A stretch of 64,000 bases of DNA from Henricia sp. BOLD:AAB3569 (Eukaryota; Echinodermata; Asteroidea; Spinulosida; Echinasteridae), in the NCBI GenBank assembly GCA_037783545.1, contig JBBELK010000946.1, positions 62,001 through 126,000 on the forward strand. Direction: 5' to 3'. The notes beneath the pieces are model-generated. The model was given only the letters and a program-made list of their open reading frames with translations, ran no database searches and was not told where the DNA came from. Made by a program: the position numbers and the translations under genes. Shown one piece after another: positions 23,034 through 37,100 of the stretch (its first letter is position 1; every line of letters begins with the position of its first letter).

Positions 23034-25199
23034 CTAATACTTGCGGTTCCGTCTTCCCCAACCCTGGCCCTGCTGAAAGAAAAACAGTCAAGTAGATTTC
23101 AAACAAGTGCTCAATCACAATAAGCATACCAGATTTGTTGACAAAACCTACACCCCGTTCACGTCGTCAACGAAGATTATTTCAGCGTCGTTAGTTAAAA
23201 TGAGATATGTTCACATCTCACTTAAGGCTCGTTTACGCTCATCAGACCTGCCAACCTTTGGAATCACGAAACTGTATTCTGAAACTCAAAAAGTCGTATT
23301 CTTCATAAGAAAACTGTATTTTTCAAAAATATGCATAGATGTTATTGTAGATGAGCTTACCAACAAAGATTGAACATTGCTGCAATGCTCCAACTTTATT
23401 AGTTACAGGCCGTGTGCGCGATGCTAAAATCCGAACCGCACAATGTACATCGTACATGATTTTCTCCTTTCTGCGATGGATGTATGAAGTCCCATTTCTC
23501 CGAGTATTCTGCTTTGTACGATTGCTTCCTGTTATCCTTGGAGGTCGAAGCCATATTGAAATATTCACTTCACGCTTAAGTAAGGATCAGTAAAAATTAT
23601 TGCCAGCATGGACGGCACGGTCTAGTCTGCGTATGCGTATATACCGCCATTCATCTATCCTATGCCTAGTGCTTTTGTATGCAACGCTAAGTGTATCTAA
23701 CGCTGCATCTATGTAGCTAAGATTCTGTAGGCTAGTTTACCAACATTCTTCTTCAGATATGTTTTGCTCTATTCCAGGAATCCGTGAAAAGTTTCATCTT
23801 GCAAATGATAAATTGGGCTTTTAAGGAACCCGATTGTAACATTTTCTCAAATAAATTTGGCAATCAGCTTACCTTCTTTGGGCCCCCTTTGTTCCTGCGA
23901 TCACCTTTCTTCATCGGACAGTCGTAACTCAGATGACCAACGTTGTAGCAAACAAAGCACCGATCACCTGAGCCCCGGTCATGTGACCGCCCATCCGACT
24001 GGTTACTGAAAAAGTCATAATAGTCCATTGACCATGCTCTTAAAACAATATACAGGTACAAATATGCCCAGTTCTTGGGTCATCAAGTGGTTATAGTGGT
24101 CCAATTTATTTTATGAACTTTTTTTTCAATCATGCAAACAAATTACTAAATGACTGATGGGAGCCAAGCTAGGAACACTGGGGAAACTCACAGCTTTACA
24201 TCCCATCTGAAAGATGGAGCAATTAGGGTTAAGCATCTTGCTTAAGGATACAAGCATCTTAAGTGGTTTTGAACCCACAGCCTTAGGACGTTTCCACCTG
24301 ACGTTTGCGAGTCAATAACTCAGACCACTCAGCCACATCAGTTCCTTTAGTTAGTACCAGTTAGGCTTAAGTTCATCAGACCAAACAAGAGAGGGCTTTC
24401 GCACTGTCACAGATACCGGTATGGATACGGATACATCATGACTTTATGCGCTTCTTGTAACGCGTAATCACATACACGTTTTCATACGCGTTGACTAAGG
24501 TATAAAAACGGATTAGTTTTACTTTTTTCGCTTTATCTGTGACAGACTTCATACATGTACATTTTGTTTCTTTTTTGATATATTTTCTTTGAATACGTAT
24601 TGAATTTAAAGAGTCATGCCCAAGTAAAAGCGTAAAAAAATGAGCCGAAAAACAGACCCGAGCACAGAGCAAATTTGAACAATGGATGCCAATAAATGTA
24701 CATACTGTACAATCACGCAATGCAAAGCCCAATTTAGTGTGTGCATCAATGTGAACAGTTACATTTATAGTAGCCGTATTCATACATGTGCGAAACCTCT
24801 CTTCAGGGCTCGAACATAACAGTGGTCCGGTGGCCAAATGCCAGTTAAAACTCTCGCGGACCAGTCAAAACATTGTTCAAAAAGTCCGGGTGGACCAGTC
24901 AAGATAATCTGGCACTTAAGTTCTTCAAAACGAAACGCATCATAGGTGGCATTTTAACATGCACAAATAACATGTGAAAAATGGAGGACCACTCAAGATG
25001 CTGGCTGACCAGTCAAGATGTGACCACAGTGGTCCGGGTGTCCAGAGTTTAAAAAAGGTATGGGGAAGCCCTGCTTCTATAGCAACAATGACTCACTCAT
25101 ATCTGGCATCCTGACCCTCATGGGTCTTATGATCTTCAGCACCAGACCCCTCATTCTGTCCATGCTCAGATGGTGAATGGCGCTCCTTCGCCTTGTCAT
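23034..25199 (-). CDS. Exons 22-24 of the Tudor gene: CCHC zinc knuckle and C-terminus
   Basis: Exon 22 (25199-25097) encodes a charged, low-complexity stretch. Exon 23 (24005-23873) encodes CFVCYNVGHLSYDC, a perfect C-x2-C-x4-H-x4-C zinc knuckle, followed by a basic glycine/lysine tail. Exon 24 (23072-23034) adds twelve residues rich in Gly, Gln and Arg and the stop codon. Such knuckles bind single-stranded RNA in retroviral Gag and in Lin28/CNBP-type proteins, so this tail probably binds RNA. The exons join in frame to exon 21. Confidence 0.8.
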
Positions 25200-28100
25200 C
25201 TGTGGTACAGACATCTAGTATTAAGCCAAGTTCCAACTGAATATAGGGCTTGGGAATGTGATGTCATGCAACATCACAATGCAGTGGTTTCCGCCATGTT
25301 ATGTGGCAGTAACATGCGTGCGGTACGTTTAGCTTGTTTTGTTCTCACGCGTGCAGAACGCGTGCGCCGCGACATGTGGAATTCAATGACTAGGTCGTTA
25401 TTTGCGTGATATGGAATCGCGCGGGCGCCGCACGCATATCCAAACTTGACGATGCTGCACGCCAGTTTGCATAGCAACCACTCACTACCTTCAAATATGG
25501 CGGCCCTTAGTTACCGAGACTGACGTCAATAATGGCGTCGTGACGTCGATTCCCAAGCTCTACATGTGGTTAAAATAATGCACATTACAGGGCTCGCAAA
25601 AATGTACTTGCCCTTCGGGATGGGTTATTTGAAATCTGGTTGCCTATATTTTATTTCTGCAACAAATCGAAAACTGTAGACCAAATTTTGACAATACACA
25701 TTCAGCTGCTTACTTGAAACAACTTGAATGACTGACACAAAGTTTCTGAAATGAAATGTAAAAAACCACTTGTTTAAATAGTGGTTGCCTGTCGGGCATA
25801 GAAGTTTGTAGTTGTCCCAGGATATCAGGCAGCCGATTTAGCGAGCCCTGCATTATACTCTGACAAAAAAATTGAGAAAGCCGAGAGATGTATCATTTTA
25901 TCGGTCATTAATGTGTACGAACATCCCGTCGCAAGACTGAAATATACCAGTGCTTCATACCTACCATGTACACCACATAGCAACAACAAAAAGTCTAGTC
26001 TAGTCTATATAAGTGTGCATGAAAGGAAGTACATTTTATGTAGTGTTGTTAAAGGAACACATCGGCTTTGTTGGGCTATTTTGGGCTCGAAATAGACCAT
26101 TTTATGTAGTGTTGTTCATGTTGAGCAATCCAATAGACCTTTATCACGGTGCGTCCATTTTTGTCTTGTTCCCCACTGCATAGTACGAGTACGTGTCAGG
26201 CATGATCAGTGCAGTGCGTGTCTGCGCGATAGCGCGTGCAGTCTTCCGTTGTTGTTTTGAGAGAATCACTCTCCGCGCTGCGCGTTTTCTTAATCGCACG
26301 CCTTCATTGTGATGCACACAATGAACATTTTCAACACGGAGCCAAACTATTTTATTTCGGCAAGCCTCGCTTTCGTTGCGTTCATTTTAATAGGGGAAAA
26401 GAGAAGATGGCCGCACCGTGATAAAGGTCTATACTTCAGAGTAGCCTACCTGATGAGTGTCTTGACCGAGTCTCAGAGTTGATGTTCAAAACAGCCGTGG
26501 AGATATCATAAACCAGCTGCTTGTCATCCACACACGTCAATGATACACAAACACACTTGGGTTCTGTGGCAAGCTGGCAGATTAAAAACAGAAAGAATTT
26601 GGTTTAGGCTGGCAAATTTTACAAAAATGGTAGAATATATTGAGCTTATTATAACACAACATATAGAACGCGAATGATTGAGTCAACGTTTCGATCCGGA
26701 GCTCTTCATCAGGACTGTCGTAAATTACTAGATAGCACGAGTAAATAAATTCAAATTGTTTTTCCTTCAAATCTCTAAAATCGCTATAGACTGCCGAAGT
26801 GAATACATTATTAGTTATCCCACGAGCGCGAGTGGAATACGGCATCATGTAGTGCGTTTGCGTCCCATATCCCACGAGGCCGAAGGCCGAGTGGGATATG
26901 CAAGGGGACGCATGCATTTGGAATACCAGGGCGCATCACGCAGAGTGCGACATAAAATCGGAAGACGGGACATAGGATAATGTCACACTGTTGTTGCCAT
27001 GGATCCACCAATCAGAACCACAGATTCAAGTTTGCTTGAAGATAACATCTTTTGTTGGTTGCCTAGGCAATTGGCTCTGAACTAAAAATCACTGAACCGT
27101 GCCCCTGTGCTTTTGCAATGGTACTTTTGCCGACTGCCATGATAGTTTAGAGCCAATTGCCATGGCAACGCACATCACACTTCGGCTGTCTATTCAGGCA
27201 AAATAACTAAAAGTGCAATGCACTGACATAATAAGAATGAAATGCTCGATTATACAGCCATCAAGGGGAGGTTGACCTTAATTTGCCCTTAACGGCGGTA
27301 TCTATTAATCATTGTTTAATGAGTTGTCTGTGGCGGATCTCTAAATAAATTATATATCTCAATAAATAAAAGGTGCTGTGAGGACAACACACAGATGGGA
27401 GCAAGGTCATCAATTTCTTACTTAAAGAAAGGGAGCTGCGTAAAAGCCAGGGACACATTTATACACCGTGTACATTAGCTTGATCATGGACAAGTCTGTA
27501 CAGAGGCTTTCACTCTCAACACTGATAGGGAGTTTGATAGCATCATGGGCAAAGTCACAGTTATTTTCATCTTTTTGTTCTTGGGATCCATCTTGGCTTG
27601 CCATGAGCTATGCTCCAAATTTAACCTGAAATTTTTCCAAGCTGAAAATCGAGCTTTGCTGGCTAATATTATGCACAGTCAAACTACACGCTCTGCGATC
27701 ATCTGTGTGCGTGAGTGTGCTATGCTGCCATCTTGTGTGTCTGTCAACTTTCATAAAGATGCCAACATTTGTCAACTGAACCAAGCTACAAGAATCCAGG
27801 ATGCAGAATCATTCAGAGAAGTTCATGGAAGTCTCTACTTCGACACTGATCCAGACACACCCTTGTTCTCAATCCGTCATTTCATCAGTTGCAATGATCT
27901 CCTGCAGTCTGGCTACACAACCAGTGCTAAATATACAATCTATCCTAATAGTTTTCAGAATGGCCTGGTTGTTTACTGCGATATAGAAACTAGTGACGCA
28001 GGATGGATCGTCATTCAGAGACGCCAAGATGGCTTGGTCGACTTCTACCGTGACTGGGAGACCTACCGCGCTGGCTTTGGAACCTTGTCTGGAGAGTTTT

Positions 28101-31100
28101 GGATCGGTAATGACGTCTTGCTGAACCTGACCAAATTCACCGGATGGTGGACACTTCGAGTGGAGTTGAGGATTGGGAAGGCAACACAGCTTGGGCCGAG
28201 TACGAGGAGTTTGGTGTTATTGGGGATTTGTACAATCTGCATGTCCGTCACTACAATAATGAGAGCACCTTGTGTGATGCTTTGTCATGGCATGACACTG
28301 AACATTTCTCAACATACAATGAAGATCACGATGATGCCCCATACAATTGTGCTGAAAGGTACCATGGTGGTTGGTGGTATTTATTTATTTATTTATTCCA
28401 TTTATTTACCCAGGGTGTGCCCAAACAGTTTACAAAAACTGGTTTCCATTGGGGCCCTGCAAACACACATAGAACAAATATACTAAATTGAACAACTTCA
28501 TAATTACTAACAAACTGGAAGAAGATACATTTGTACAACAATTACAACATAATACAAAAAAAAAAAAAACCGAATGGTTACAGAAGAACATCACAAGTAA
28601 TTATTATACATGCATGTGACACTAAAATTTACGCTAATTACGGGAAGGGCGAAAAACCCGCAAAAACTCTTTTTAAGAGAAAACAAAATTTTAAAAATGG
28701 GAAAATTCCCCTCCGGCTCCAAAATTAAAGTTTGATTTTATGGCAACCAAGTCATACGACTCCGTAAATTAGCATTTCTCACTTGAAGTTGATCATGTGA
28801 ATATTATGTGTATGTTTGGCGAAGTGCCGATTTGAATGAGCTCAAAGAAGACATAGTTCTAAGGTGAGCACTGAGGCTGTTCCAAATTGCGGCGCCAGTT
28901 ACAGCAAAACTCGAGGCGTAAGACCCCTTTCGTGCAAAGGGAATTTTCAGTGTCTTTTCGGCAGATTGACGAGTTTCTCGAGTTTGTACGTAAGGTGTAA
29001 ATAGACTTGCCATATACTGCGGGGCCAAGGAATTGATGCTTTTAAAGACGAATATAGCTTTCTTGTATTTAACTCTCTCTGGATAGGCAAGCCAGTCGAG
29101 CTTTTTAAACATGTCAGCTGATGGCGTTAGGAAATCGCATTTCAGTATTATTCTGGCTGCACGTTTGAGGCATTTGTTCAAGACATTGTTATGAGATGCG
29201 TAACGGTCACCCCATACTGTGCAACAATAATCTAGACTAGGCATGACTAAGCTTAACATAAGGGTGTTCATGTGCTGTTGAGTTACACAGTCGCGAATTC
29301 TTTTTAACATAGCTAATTTCGAGAAAACTGTTTTCTTTACATATTCGACATGTTGGTTCCAACTTAAGGTTTCGTCAATAATAACACCCAAGCATTTAAA
29401 CGATTTAACGTTATGCACTTGATCATTATTAATGTGTACTCTGAGCTCATGCGCGCTTATCTTTTTCTTTGAGCCAATTAGCATACATTTAGTTTTACTG
29501 GCATTAATTTTGATTTTATTTTTAACGGACCACAGATGAATCATGTCTAATGACTTGTTAAGGCTAGTTTCAATTTCGACAATGCTTTCGGAACTGCAAG
29601 TTAGTGTGGAGTCATCGGCATACATATATAGCTTATCGGATACATAAAGAGGCAGGTCATATGTATATACAAGAAACAATAATGGGCCCAGAATTGATCC
29701 TTGTGGTACACCGACACTTATAGGCAAGCATTTTGATATATGTTTACTAATATTAACGGTTTGACTGCGATCACTGAGATAGGACTTAAACCAGTTTATT
29801 ACTGAAATCGACATGTTCAGCTTTTCTAATTTTTCTAAAAGAATTTTATGGTCAACGCAGTCAAATGCCTTACTGAAATCTAGGAAAACTGTTCCGGTCA
29901 TTCTCCCGTGATCCATAGCTTGAAGACACTCGTTTGTTAAATCGTTTAGTGTACTTTCTGTCGAGTGCAAAGGCCGAAATCCAGATTGACAGACAGGAAT
30001 GAAATTATTTTCATCAAGGTACGAGTACATGTTCGAGTGTATCCATCTTTCTAGGATTTTAGAGATAATCGGCAAGATTGATATAGGTCGGTAATTACAT
30101 GCGTTGCACTTATCGCCTCCTTTATGAATAGGTGTAACTGAAGCATGTTTCCATGCCTTGGGATACTGTTCATTTATTATGGAGAGGTTAAATATATGCG
30201 TTAAAGACTTAGTAATAAAAGGTGCAGCCATTTTAATCATATTAACGCTAATACCATCTGGGCCTGTTGCTTTCCCAACCGACAAAGATGCAATTTGCTT
30301 TTTGACAAACTCTTCTGGGATACTAGGGAGAGAACAATGTTCGTAATCTGGTGAAGAAACAAGAGAATGGTCGTGAGAATCATCGGCCTCATTTGAACTT
30401 GTGTGATTCTCAGCGGCCATACGTACACCAATTGTTGAAAAATATTCATTTAAATTATTTGCGATGTCGGTAGGGTCATCAACATATTCTCCGTTTGAGG
30501 AGATGATTGAACTCGGGACACATTTTTGTTTATTGGGAAGGACTTCTTTAAGTTTCTTCCACAGGAGTGATGAGTTATCCTGAAATTGTCACTTTCTTTG
30601 GCTGAAGCGCTTCCCCGAGAGACGTAATTTTGGCAGTCATGGTGTTGGCGTCGTCCGTTGTGTTGTTGGAACCGACGTGGAGTATTACCTCCGATACGCC
30701 GTATTTGGACGATAACTGCTGAGCCTCATGAGTAACAGTTTCAATCTTTGCGCCTCGCATTGTTTGGCAAACTACCTTTGATTTCTTGCTTAGTTTCCTA
30801 GGTTGCAGGTGTTTGATCATGGAGTCACCGATGATAAGAATGTCCGCAGACGCAGTGGGGGTCGGTGGCTCTGTCTTTTTGCGATGCTGTTCCTTGTGTC
30901 TCTCGCGGTACTTCTTCAGCTGTTCTTCATGGGACACAGTATAGGTACTGTTTAGTAGGCTGCCTGAATGGGCAGTACTTCAACCAATCAGTGGCTACTT
31001 ATCGTGGTGGAATCCACTGGGAGTGTTGGAAAGGACGATACTACTCCTTGAGAAAAAGTGTCATGAAAATACAATGATGTCTAAGAGCAATGCATGCCTA

Positions 31101-34100
31101 TCCAGAAATTAACAACATGCTAATTACTGTGTGACAAACCAGACAGATTTACCTTATTTCTTTACCTTATTAACAACATGCTAATTACTGTGTGACAAAC
31201 CAGACAGATTTACCTTATTTCTTTTTTCAAATTCATGCCAAGAGGCTGTAAGGCATAACCTCTTAAAGTTTTACATTAAGTCAAAGTTGAGATTCTGAAA
31301 TTTTGGGATACCGTGGAGATAATACTTGAAAAGAAAATGCATGTTAAACCATTAAATACATTCCCATATGCCAGAAAATAATGTTAAAAAACATGCCAAA
31401 TCTCCAAAATTGCACCTTCCTTCAGAACTGTTCACTCATTCATAATGTCACAATGATTTATAAACCACTGGGCTGTGAAATCTTCTTTTCACAGAATTTT
31501 GCCGACATCTACCAGGGCTTCGCGGAGTTGCTCAGCGAGGGGGGAGCTGGTGAACGAATGAGCGCCCTCACGGGACTAGTGCCGATATAATATAGATATT
31601 ACCAGTGCCGTAATAGCAGTGCCGTAATAGCATTGCCGATATTGATGTGCCTTTATTATTCTTTAATTTTGTTTTGTTTTGATGACAGCACCATGAATTT
31701 GCCGAATAAAATAAACATCAGTGTTGTATTCATACTCGTACTCAATCAGACCATACTCGTACTCAATCAGACCATACTCGTACTCGATCATATCATACTC
31801 GTACTCGATCAGAACATACTCGTACTCGATCAGACCGTACTCGTACTCGATCAGACCGTACTCGTACTCGATCAGACCGTACTCGTACTCGATCAGACCG
31901 TACTCGTACTCGATCAGACCATACTCGTACTCGATCAGACCATACTCGTACTCGATCAGACCATACTCGTACTCAGAACAAAAAGTAAACGAAGTACTTG
32001 GACTCAACACAGTACTTGACTCCCCAAGTACTCGTGCTCGAATAGCAGTACTCAACTAAAAAAAAATATCCAAATAGTCCGGTTTTATCGTGCACAAATG
32101 TATGGTAGAGAATCAATGCATAGTTCCGACCTGTCAATCAAGCCGAACCCGCCGACCAATCACAACAGAGCTAGCAGACGTCGCCCACATAGGTCAAAGT
32201 GCATTGCCTACAACAACACAACAACATACAGTTTGTACAGTGTTGTATGCGGTGATCCGGGTGAATTTTTGGTTTCAAGGCCGGGCGTTTCGCTGTTCAA
32301 AGGTAAGAAAGCATGTATTTCATGATGATATGACATCCCTGTATTACTGGCCCTTTACTCAGTGTGTTCTAAGATAACTGTTGACCCTGAAACATGAATA
32401 CCTTTGAGTTTTCTCCAATGAATCTGTGCTTTCCGTTGAAAGTCCCATTGGTTTGTGCAGTGTGTGTGGACATTTTGAGGGATAGCGTGTGAGGCATAGC
32501 AACAATGTATAAGGGGGCGGAGTTAACTGGGCAAACTCGGAACTATGCATTGTTTATTTGTTGAGCGAGAGTACTGCAGAGCTACCAACCATTCCAGGGG
32601 CGGAGCCAGGAATGTTTGCAGGGAGGGGTTATGCCAGTGCATTATGTGACTTTTTGTACTTACCACTCTAGCAGTGAGAATTCTCCCCTGTGTGTATCGA
32701 GCGAAAGCATCTCTTGCTTGCTGTGAGAAGCGTGGATGTTCCTTCGTAGCAAGACTCAATTCCAACGCCTGAAAGGATGATGTAAAGGTCTCTTATTGAA
32801 GTTTCCTACTTTTATTTGGGGGGGGAGGGTGGCTGGGGGCTGGGGAGGGGGAGGGGTGCTGGGGGCTGGGAGGGGATGGGGGAGAGGGGGGGAGAGGGGG
32901 ACCTGTGGAGGGAGTGGGGTGTGAATATAACTGTTACTTTCCATCCTTGCACAACTATTGACCTTTATCACGATGCGGCTATCTTCACCTTTTCTCCCAA
33001 TTAAAACTAATCAAGGGTTCAAGCAAAAAGAGTTTGAGTACCTAACTGGGAGCTGGGCTGCTTGGTCCCAAGGGAGTTGTGGTTTATAATTGATTGCTTT
33101 CCGGTGACGTCACCCCTTCCATCCACCATTTTGGTGGACATTTTTCATGACCCACGTGGCTCTAGTAATAACCGGCCAAAAAAGCAATAAAAGCGCATTG
33201 GTTGCACTTACCTCTGTTGCTTGAACTAGCTTTATGTTGTTGCGCCATGGCTGTAAAAGCACTTTCGTTTTTACAAGCCGAGTGCATGCTCAATAATTTG
33301 AATGTATCACAATGCCCGCGTGCGGCATCTTCGAATGAAAATACGCTGGTGAGTATTTTTTACGCGTGTTCATGTGCACGCGCGTGACTGTTGACCACCA
33401 AACATTTCCGGATGTTCTACGTCATCGAAAGCAATCAATAGACCTTTATCACAGTGCGGCCATCTTCTCTTTTCCCTAAAAGTCAATGTAACAAAAGCGA
33501 GGCTTGCAGGAAAAATAATTTAGTCCCGTGTTGAAATTGTTAAGTGTGCATCACAATGACATGCGTAGCACGACAAACAAATTCGCAGCGTGGACAGCGA
33601 TTCTTTCACTGACAACAACGGTAGATTACACATGCTAACTCGCTGGCATGCAGATGCACTGATCATGCTGACACATACAGGGGTGCAAGACAAAGATGGC
33701 CAGACCGTGATAAATATCTATTAAAGGCACAGGCTCATCAGCAATGCATGCTCCCCAAATTTGTGGCACGAAATACGCAGCTCCATAGCAAAGGCATGGA
33801 ACTGCGCATTTCGTGGCACGAATTTGGCACGCGCGCATTGCTGACGAGCCTGTGCCTTTAAGCCCAGTGACCAAGGGCAATAATGCAAGCGCACCGAGCA
33901 CCTTGCCGAGTGGATTTGGGTGTGGATTAAGAACTTATAACTGACCTGGTAAGGGAACAGCTGGTGCGTTGCAGGTAGCGTTTTGATTCGAAGCACTTCA
34001 ACGACTTCAGCTTGGCCGAAGTCGACGTAACGGACTCGCACCTGGGCCACGAAATAAACCAACACAATTGTGCAATCTAAATAGGCACAACCTATTACTT

Positions 34101-37100
34101 AAAGGCACAGGCTCGTCAACAATGCGCACACATCAAATTCGTGCCACAAAATATGCAGCTCCATGTCTTTGCTATGGAGCTGCGTATTTCGTGGCATGAA
34201 TTTGGCATGTGCGCATTGCTGACGAGCCTGTGCCTTTATAGATAGATTACAGGATTGGAAAACTGCTAAAAATTGCATTTATCTCCATTTGTGCGATTAA
34301 GGATGTGTATAATAAAAACCCGTGTCCATGCTTTAAAGAAATTGTGCAAAGCCACCGTCCCATTTAGGCTGGTTCCCTGGCTGTACTGCATGGAAAGCGC
34401 AGCCACAATACCATGGAAGTCAGGGACCTAGTTTCGATCACATGAGGGCGCCCTTGTTCAAAAATGTGTGTGCACACACATTTATATAGATTTTTTAAAG
34501 ACCAGCAGACACCCTGTTCACCACATCTTAAAGACAATTCCCTCCAAGAGGCTCCTACCTTATCATCCGCAAAGCCTTCTACCCTGGCACGACACCACAG
34601 TCCAGCCTCAGACTGGGCACAAACAACCTTGATATCCTTCAGTCTCTCCAAAGTCAACGGCTCAAAAGGCACGCTGAAATAAATACAGACAATACTCAAG
34701 GATTTGGCAAGTCATTGCAGGCTTTGTTAACTAAAGTATTATAGGCATGGCTGTCACACGGCTGTCACACGGCTGTCACATGACCGTCAAATGGCCACCA
34801 CATGATTGAGACCAATTTTAGAAAATTTATGCTTCAGCAAATTTTTGCATTAAGCACAGCATTAAAATTTGCTTGAGCTCAAACATATTTCACAATACAA
34901 GGCCATTCTTAGCATAATGTTTGTTTGCCTCAACTGAGTCTTTGTGCAAATATTCAGAAATCTTCACTGATAATGTATTGGCTTGGTTATTACTGCCATA
35001 GAAAACATGTGTCTTTCCACGGTAAAGGGGGCATTTTGGCAACACAGCCCATATTTTCGAGGAAATACCTTTGTCTGGTATCAAAATAAAAGAAATAAGT
35101 TTCAGTTGTTCTGAAGAGATAACTTAGGCCCAAAAAGGGTTACAAATAGTGTGACAACATGCCTTTCTAAAAAAAACTTTGTACAAATTTCCAATACACG
35201 CTTGTAACCGGGACGAACACTTGTGTTACATTTTAAGGCCGTCCCGGTTAAGAGAGTATATTGGAAATTTGTACACAGGGTATTTCGAAAGACATATTGT
35301 CACAGACAAAGGTATTTTCTGGAAAATATGGTCCGTGTTGCCAAAATGCCCCCTTTACCACGGAAAGACTTATGAGAAAGCCCTAGACCACAGCACCTCC
35401 TTAAGGAAAATTAAGATCTCCAACAAAACATTAATCTATTTTTCTAACCTGATGTCGTGCATGAGTCTACGCAGCTGTGATTCCTGAGCCGGTCCCCTCA
35501 ATCTTGATGCCCAGAATCGGCCATTATCAGACAGCGGTGTGGCTACATAAATACTGAAGCTGGAGTCAACAGCTGTTAACATCGAAACCAAAATATGTAG
35601 AAGAGATTAAGGCTGCAGTTTCTACTCAAGTTTTAACCAAAATTTGTTGCATTCTGAAATCGGATCTATTCTAAACAAGCATGCTGTGGGTTCAAGGAAG
35701 TTGTGGGTACGAATCCCACCCGAGCACACTACGTTTTTTCATAGTGTCTCGGGGAAGCACTGTGCTAATCAAGTGCTGGTCAAATACGTCAGGTAGGGCA
35801 AAAGCAAACCCTAATTCAGCATTTTGTGAGACAAACTGACTTACCGATCTTGAATCCATCCCCTGTAAATGTGCCAGGACTTGGCTTAGACGTCTCCACA
35901 GCGCTGCTGCTGCTGGGGGAAAAAAACAAAACTATTGCACTAAAAACAAAACACGTAGGATCGTTGTTAAATAGATGTAATTTGGTTGGTGCCGTTAATA
36001 AGAGAAAATTTATCGGCCATTTACTGTCACGTAGTTGCCGACTTGTTTATGTGCATAGCTTTTCAAAATCAGGCTGCCATGCTTGTTTGTGAGTAACCAC
36101 GTGTGTGCGATCGTGCAAGCATGAAACTGCATTCTTTGAGGAACTTACCAAGTATCGGCAGATGACACGATGGGGTCAAGTCCCAATGGAACAGGTGGCT
36201 TATCCATGCTACCGTAGAATCCCATGCTACCGTAGGGTTGATACATCATCCCACTGCTGCCACCAACACTGCAGGCATTATCAGGGCTGTTAGCCATAAC
36301 CCAGTTACTCTGTACGGCAAGACGCTCCACCAATGATTGATCATCACCCAACTCCTCATCCTCGATGCCTGGTTCAATGGAGTAGTTGTTCGAGTCCGTT
36401 CTTGTCTTTCTCTTGGCATGCGCTGCGTCTTGGTTTTCCTCTGATTTGGTCTTTGATGGTTGTGATCCCGACATCTGGCCGTTAGGATCAGATGAGGACA
36501 AAACAGAATCGTTTGTCTGTGCCTTGGTTTGGGATTTCAAACCTTTAGTCATCTCCTGCGAATCAGGAAGACCATCTTCTTGCTGTCTTGAAGAATCCTC
36601 TTTAGATGCTTCAACTTCTTTAGATGCATCTACCTTTTCATCTGGGTGACTTGTCACTGCCCCTTCAGGTTTTGACACATTCACCTCTCCGTTAACAGTC
36701 TTAGAGGCTGTGTCACTGCCTTGGGCGCCATCTTGCTCCACCTTAGTGCCGCCATCTTGCTCCACCTTAGTGCCGCCATCTTGGCCATGCTCAGTACCAT
36801 CCTCCTTACAAGGCTTTGTAAGACTCTCAACAGTCACGCTGTTTTGAGCCGCATCATTGTCAACAACTTGACCTGTCCCATTCTCCTGCTCCATATTTCC
36901 TGTTCCACCCTCCATTGCTCCTTCCCCACCTCCCTGCTGTGTCTTGGTCGAGTCCTTGTCTTGGCCAATCACTCCTTGAGATGCCTTCGTCTCATCTTTA
37001 GTTTCTGCTGTCAGGTTCTCAGGAGTGACCTCCTTGCTCTTGCTAGTTTCGGTTGCAGCAGCTTCTGTAGAGTCTTTTTTTTGTTTTTTCTGCTGTAACA

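Larger units (their letters stand above)
28381..30942 (-). mobile_element. CR1/L2-type LINE, 5'-truncated and internally deleted
   Basis: Minus-strand non-LTR element inserted into the fibrinogen-domain gene copy. Its 3' end is a short (ATAA)n tail on the minus strand, seen as TTATTTATTTATTTAT at 28381-28396. GTAT occurs at both borders (28377-28380 and about 30938-30941), consistent with a short target-site duplication. It keeps part of ORF1, an SGNH-type esterase, and the reverse transcriptase with its C-terminal region. The endonuclease is missing, and ORF1 and ORF2 sequences meet at about 30578 in different frames. It could not be autonomous. Confidence 0.88.
27545..31076 (+). pseudogene. 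Fibrinogen-related (PAN/apple plus FReD) gene copy, frameshifted and split by a LINE
   Basis: The start MGKVTVIFIFLFLGSILAC is a clear signal peptide. Residues about 20-100 form a PAN/apple-type domain (CVRECAMLPSCVSVNF). The fibrinogen-like domain starts near SCNDLLQSGY and runs through GWIVIQRRQDG and GEFWIGND. At about 28160-28172 the frame shifts: the continuation EDWEGNTAWAEYEEF is read one frame over. After GGWWY at 28380 the domain is interrupted by a LINE and resumes at about 30943 with RYCLVGCLNGQYF, ending ...SLRKSVMKIQ at 31076. Proteins of this family are secreted lectin-like recognition molecules. The copy has no introns and lies antisense within an intron of the Tudor gene, so it may be a retrocopy. 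I saw no poly(A) tract. Confidence 0.85.

Noticed and set aside
31663-32059. Long open frames on both strands with ILVLDQT and YEYGLIE repeats
   Set aside because: They follow from a 21 bp tandem repeat whose length is a multiple of three. There is no domain, no flanking exon and no gene context.
36386-37098. Plus-strand frames opposite the 944 nt Tudor-gene exon
   Set aside because: They are shadows of the low-complexity coding exon on the minus strand.
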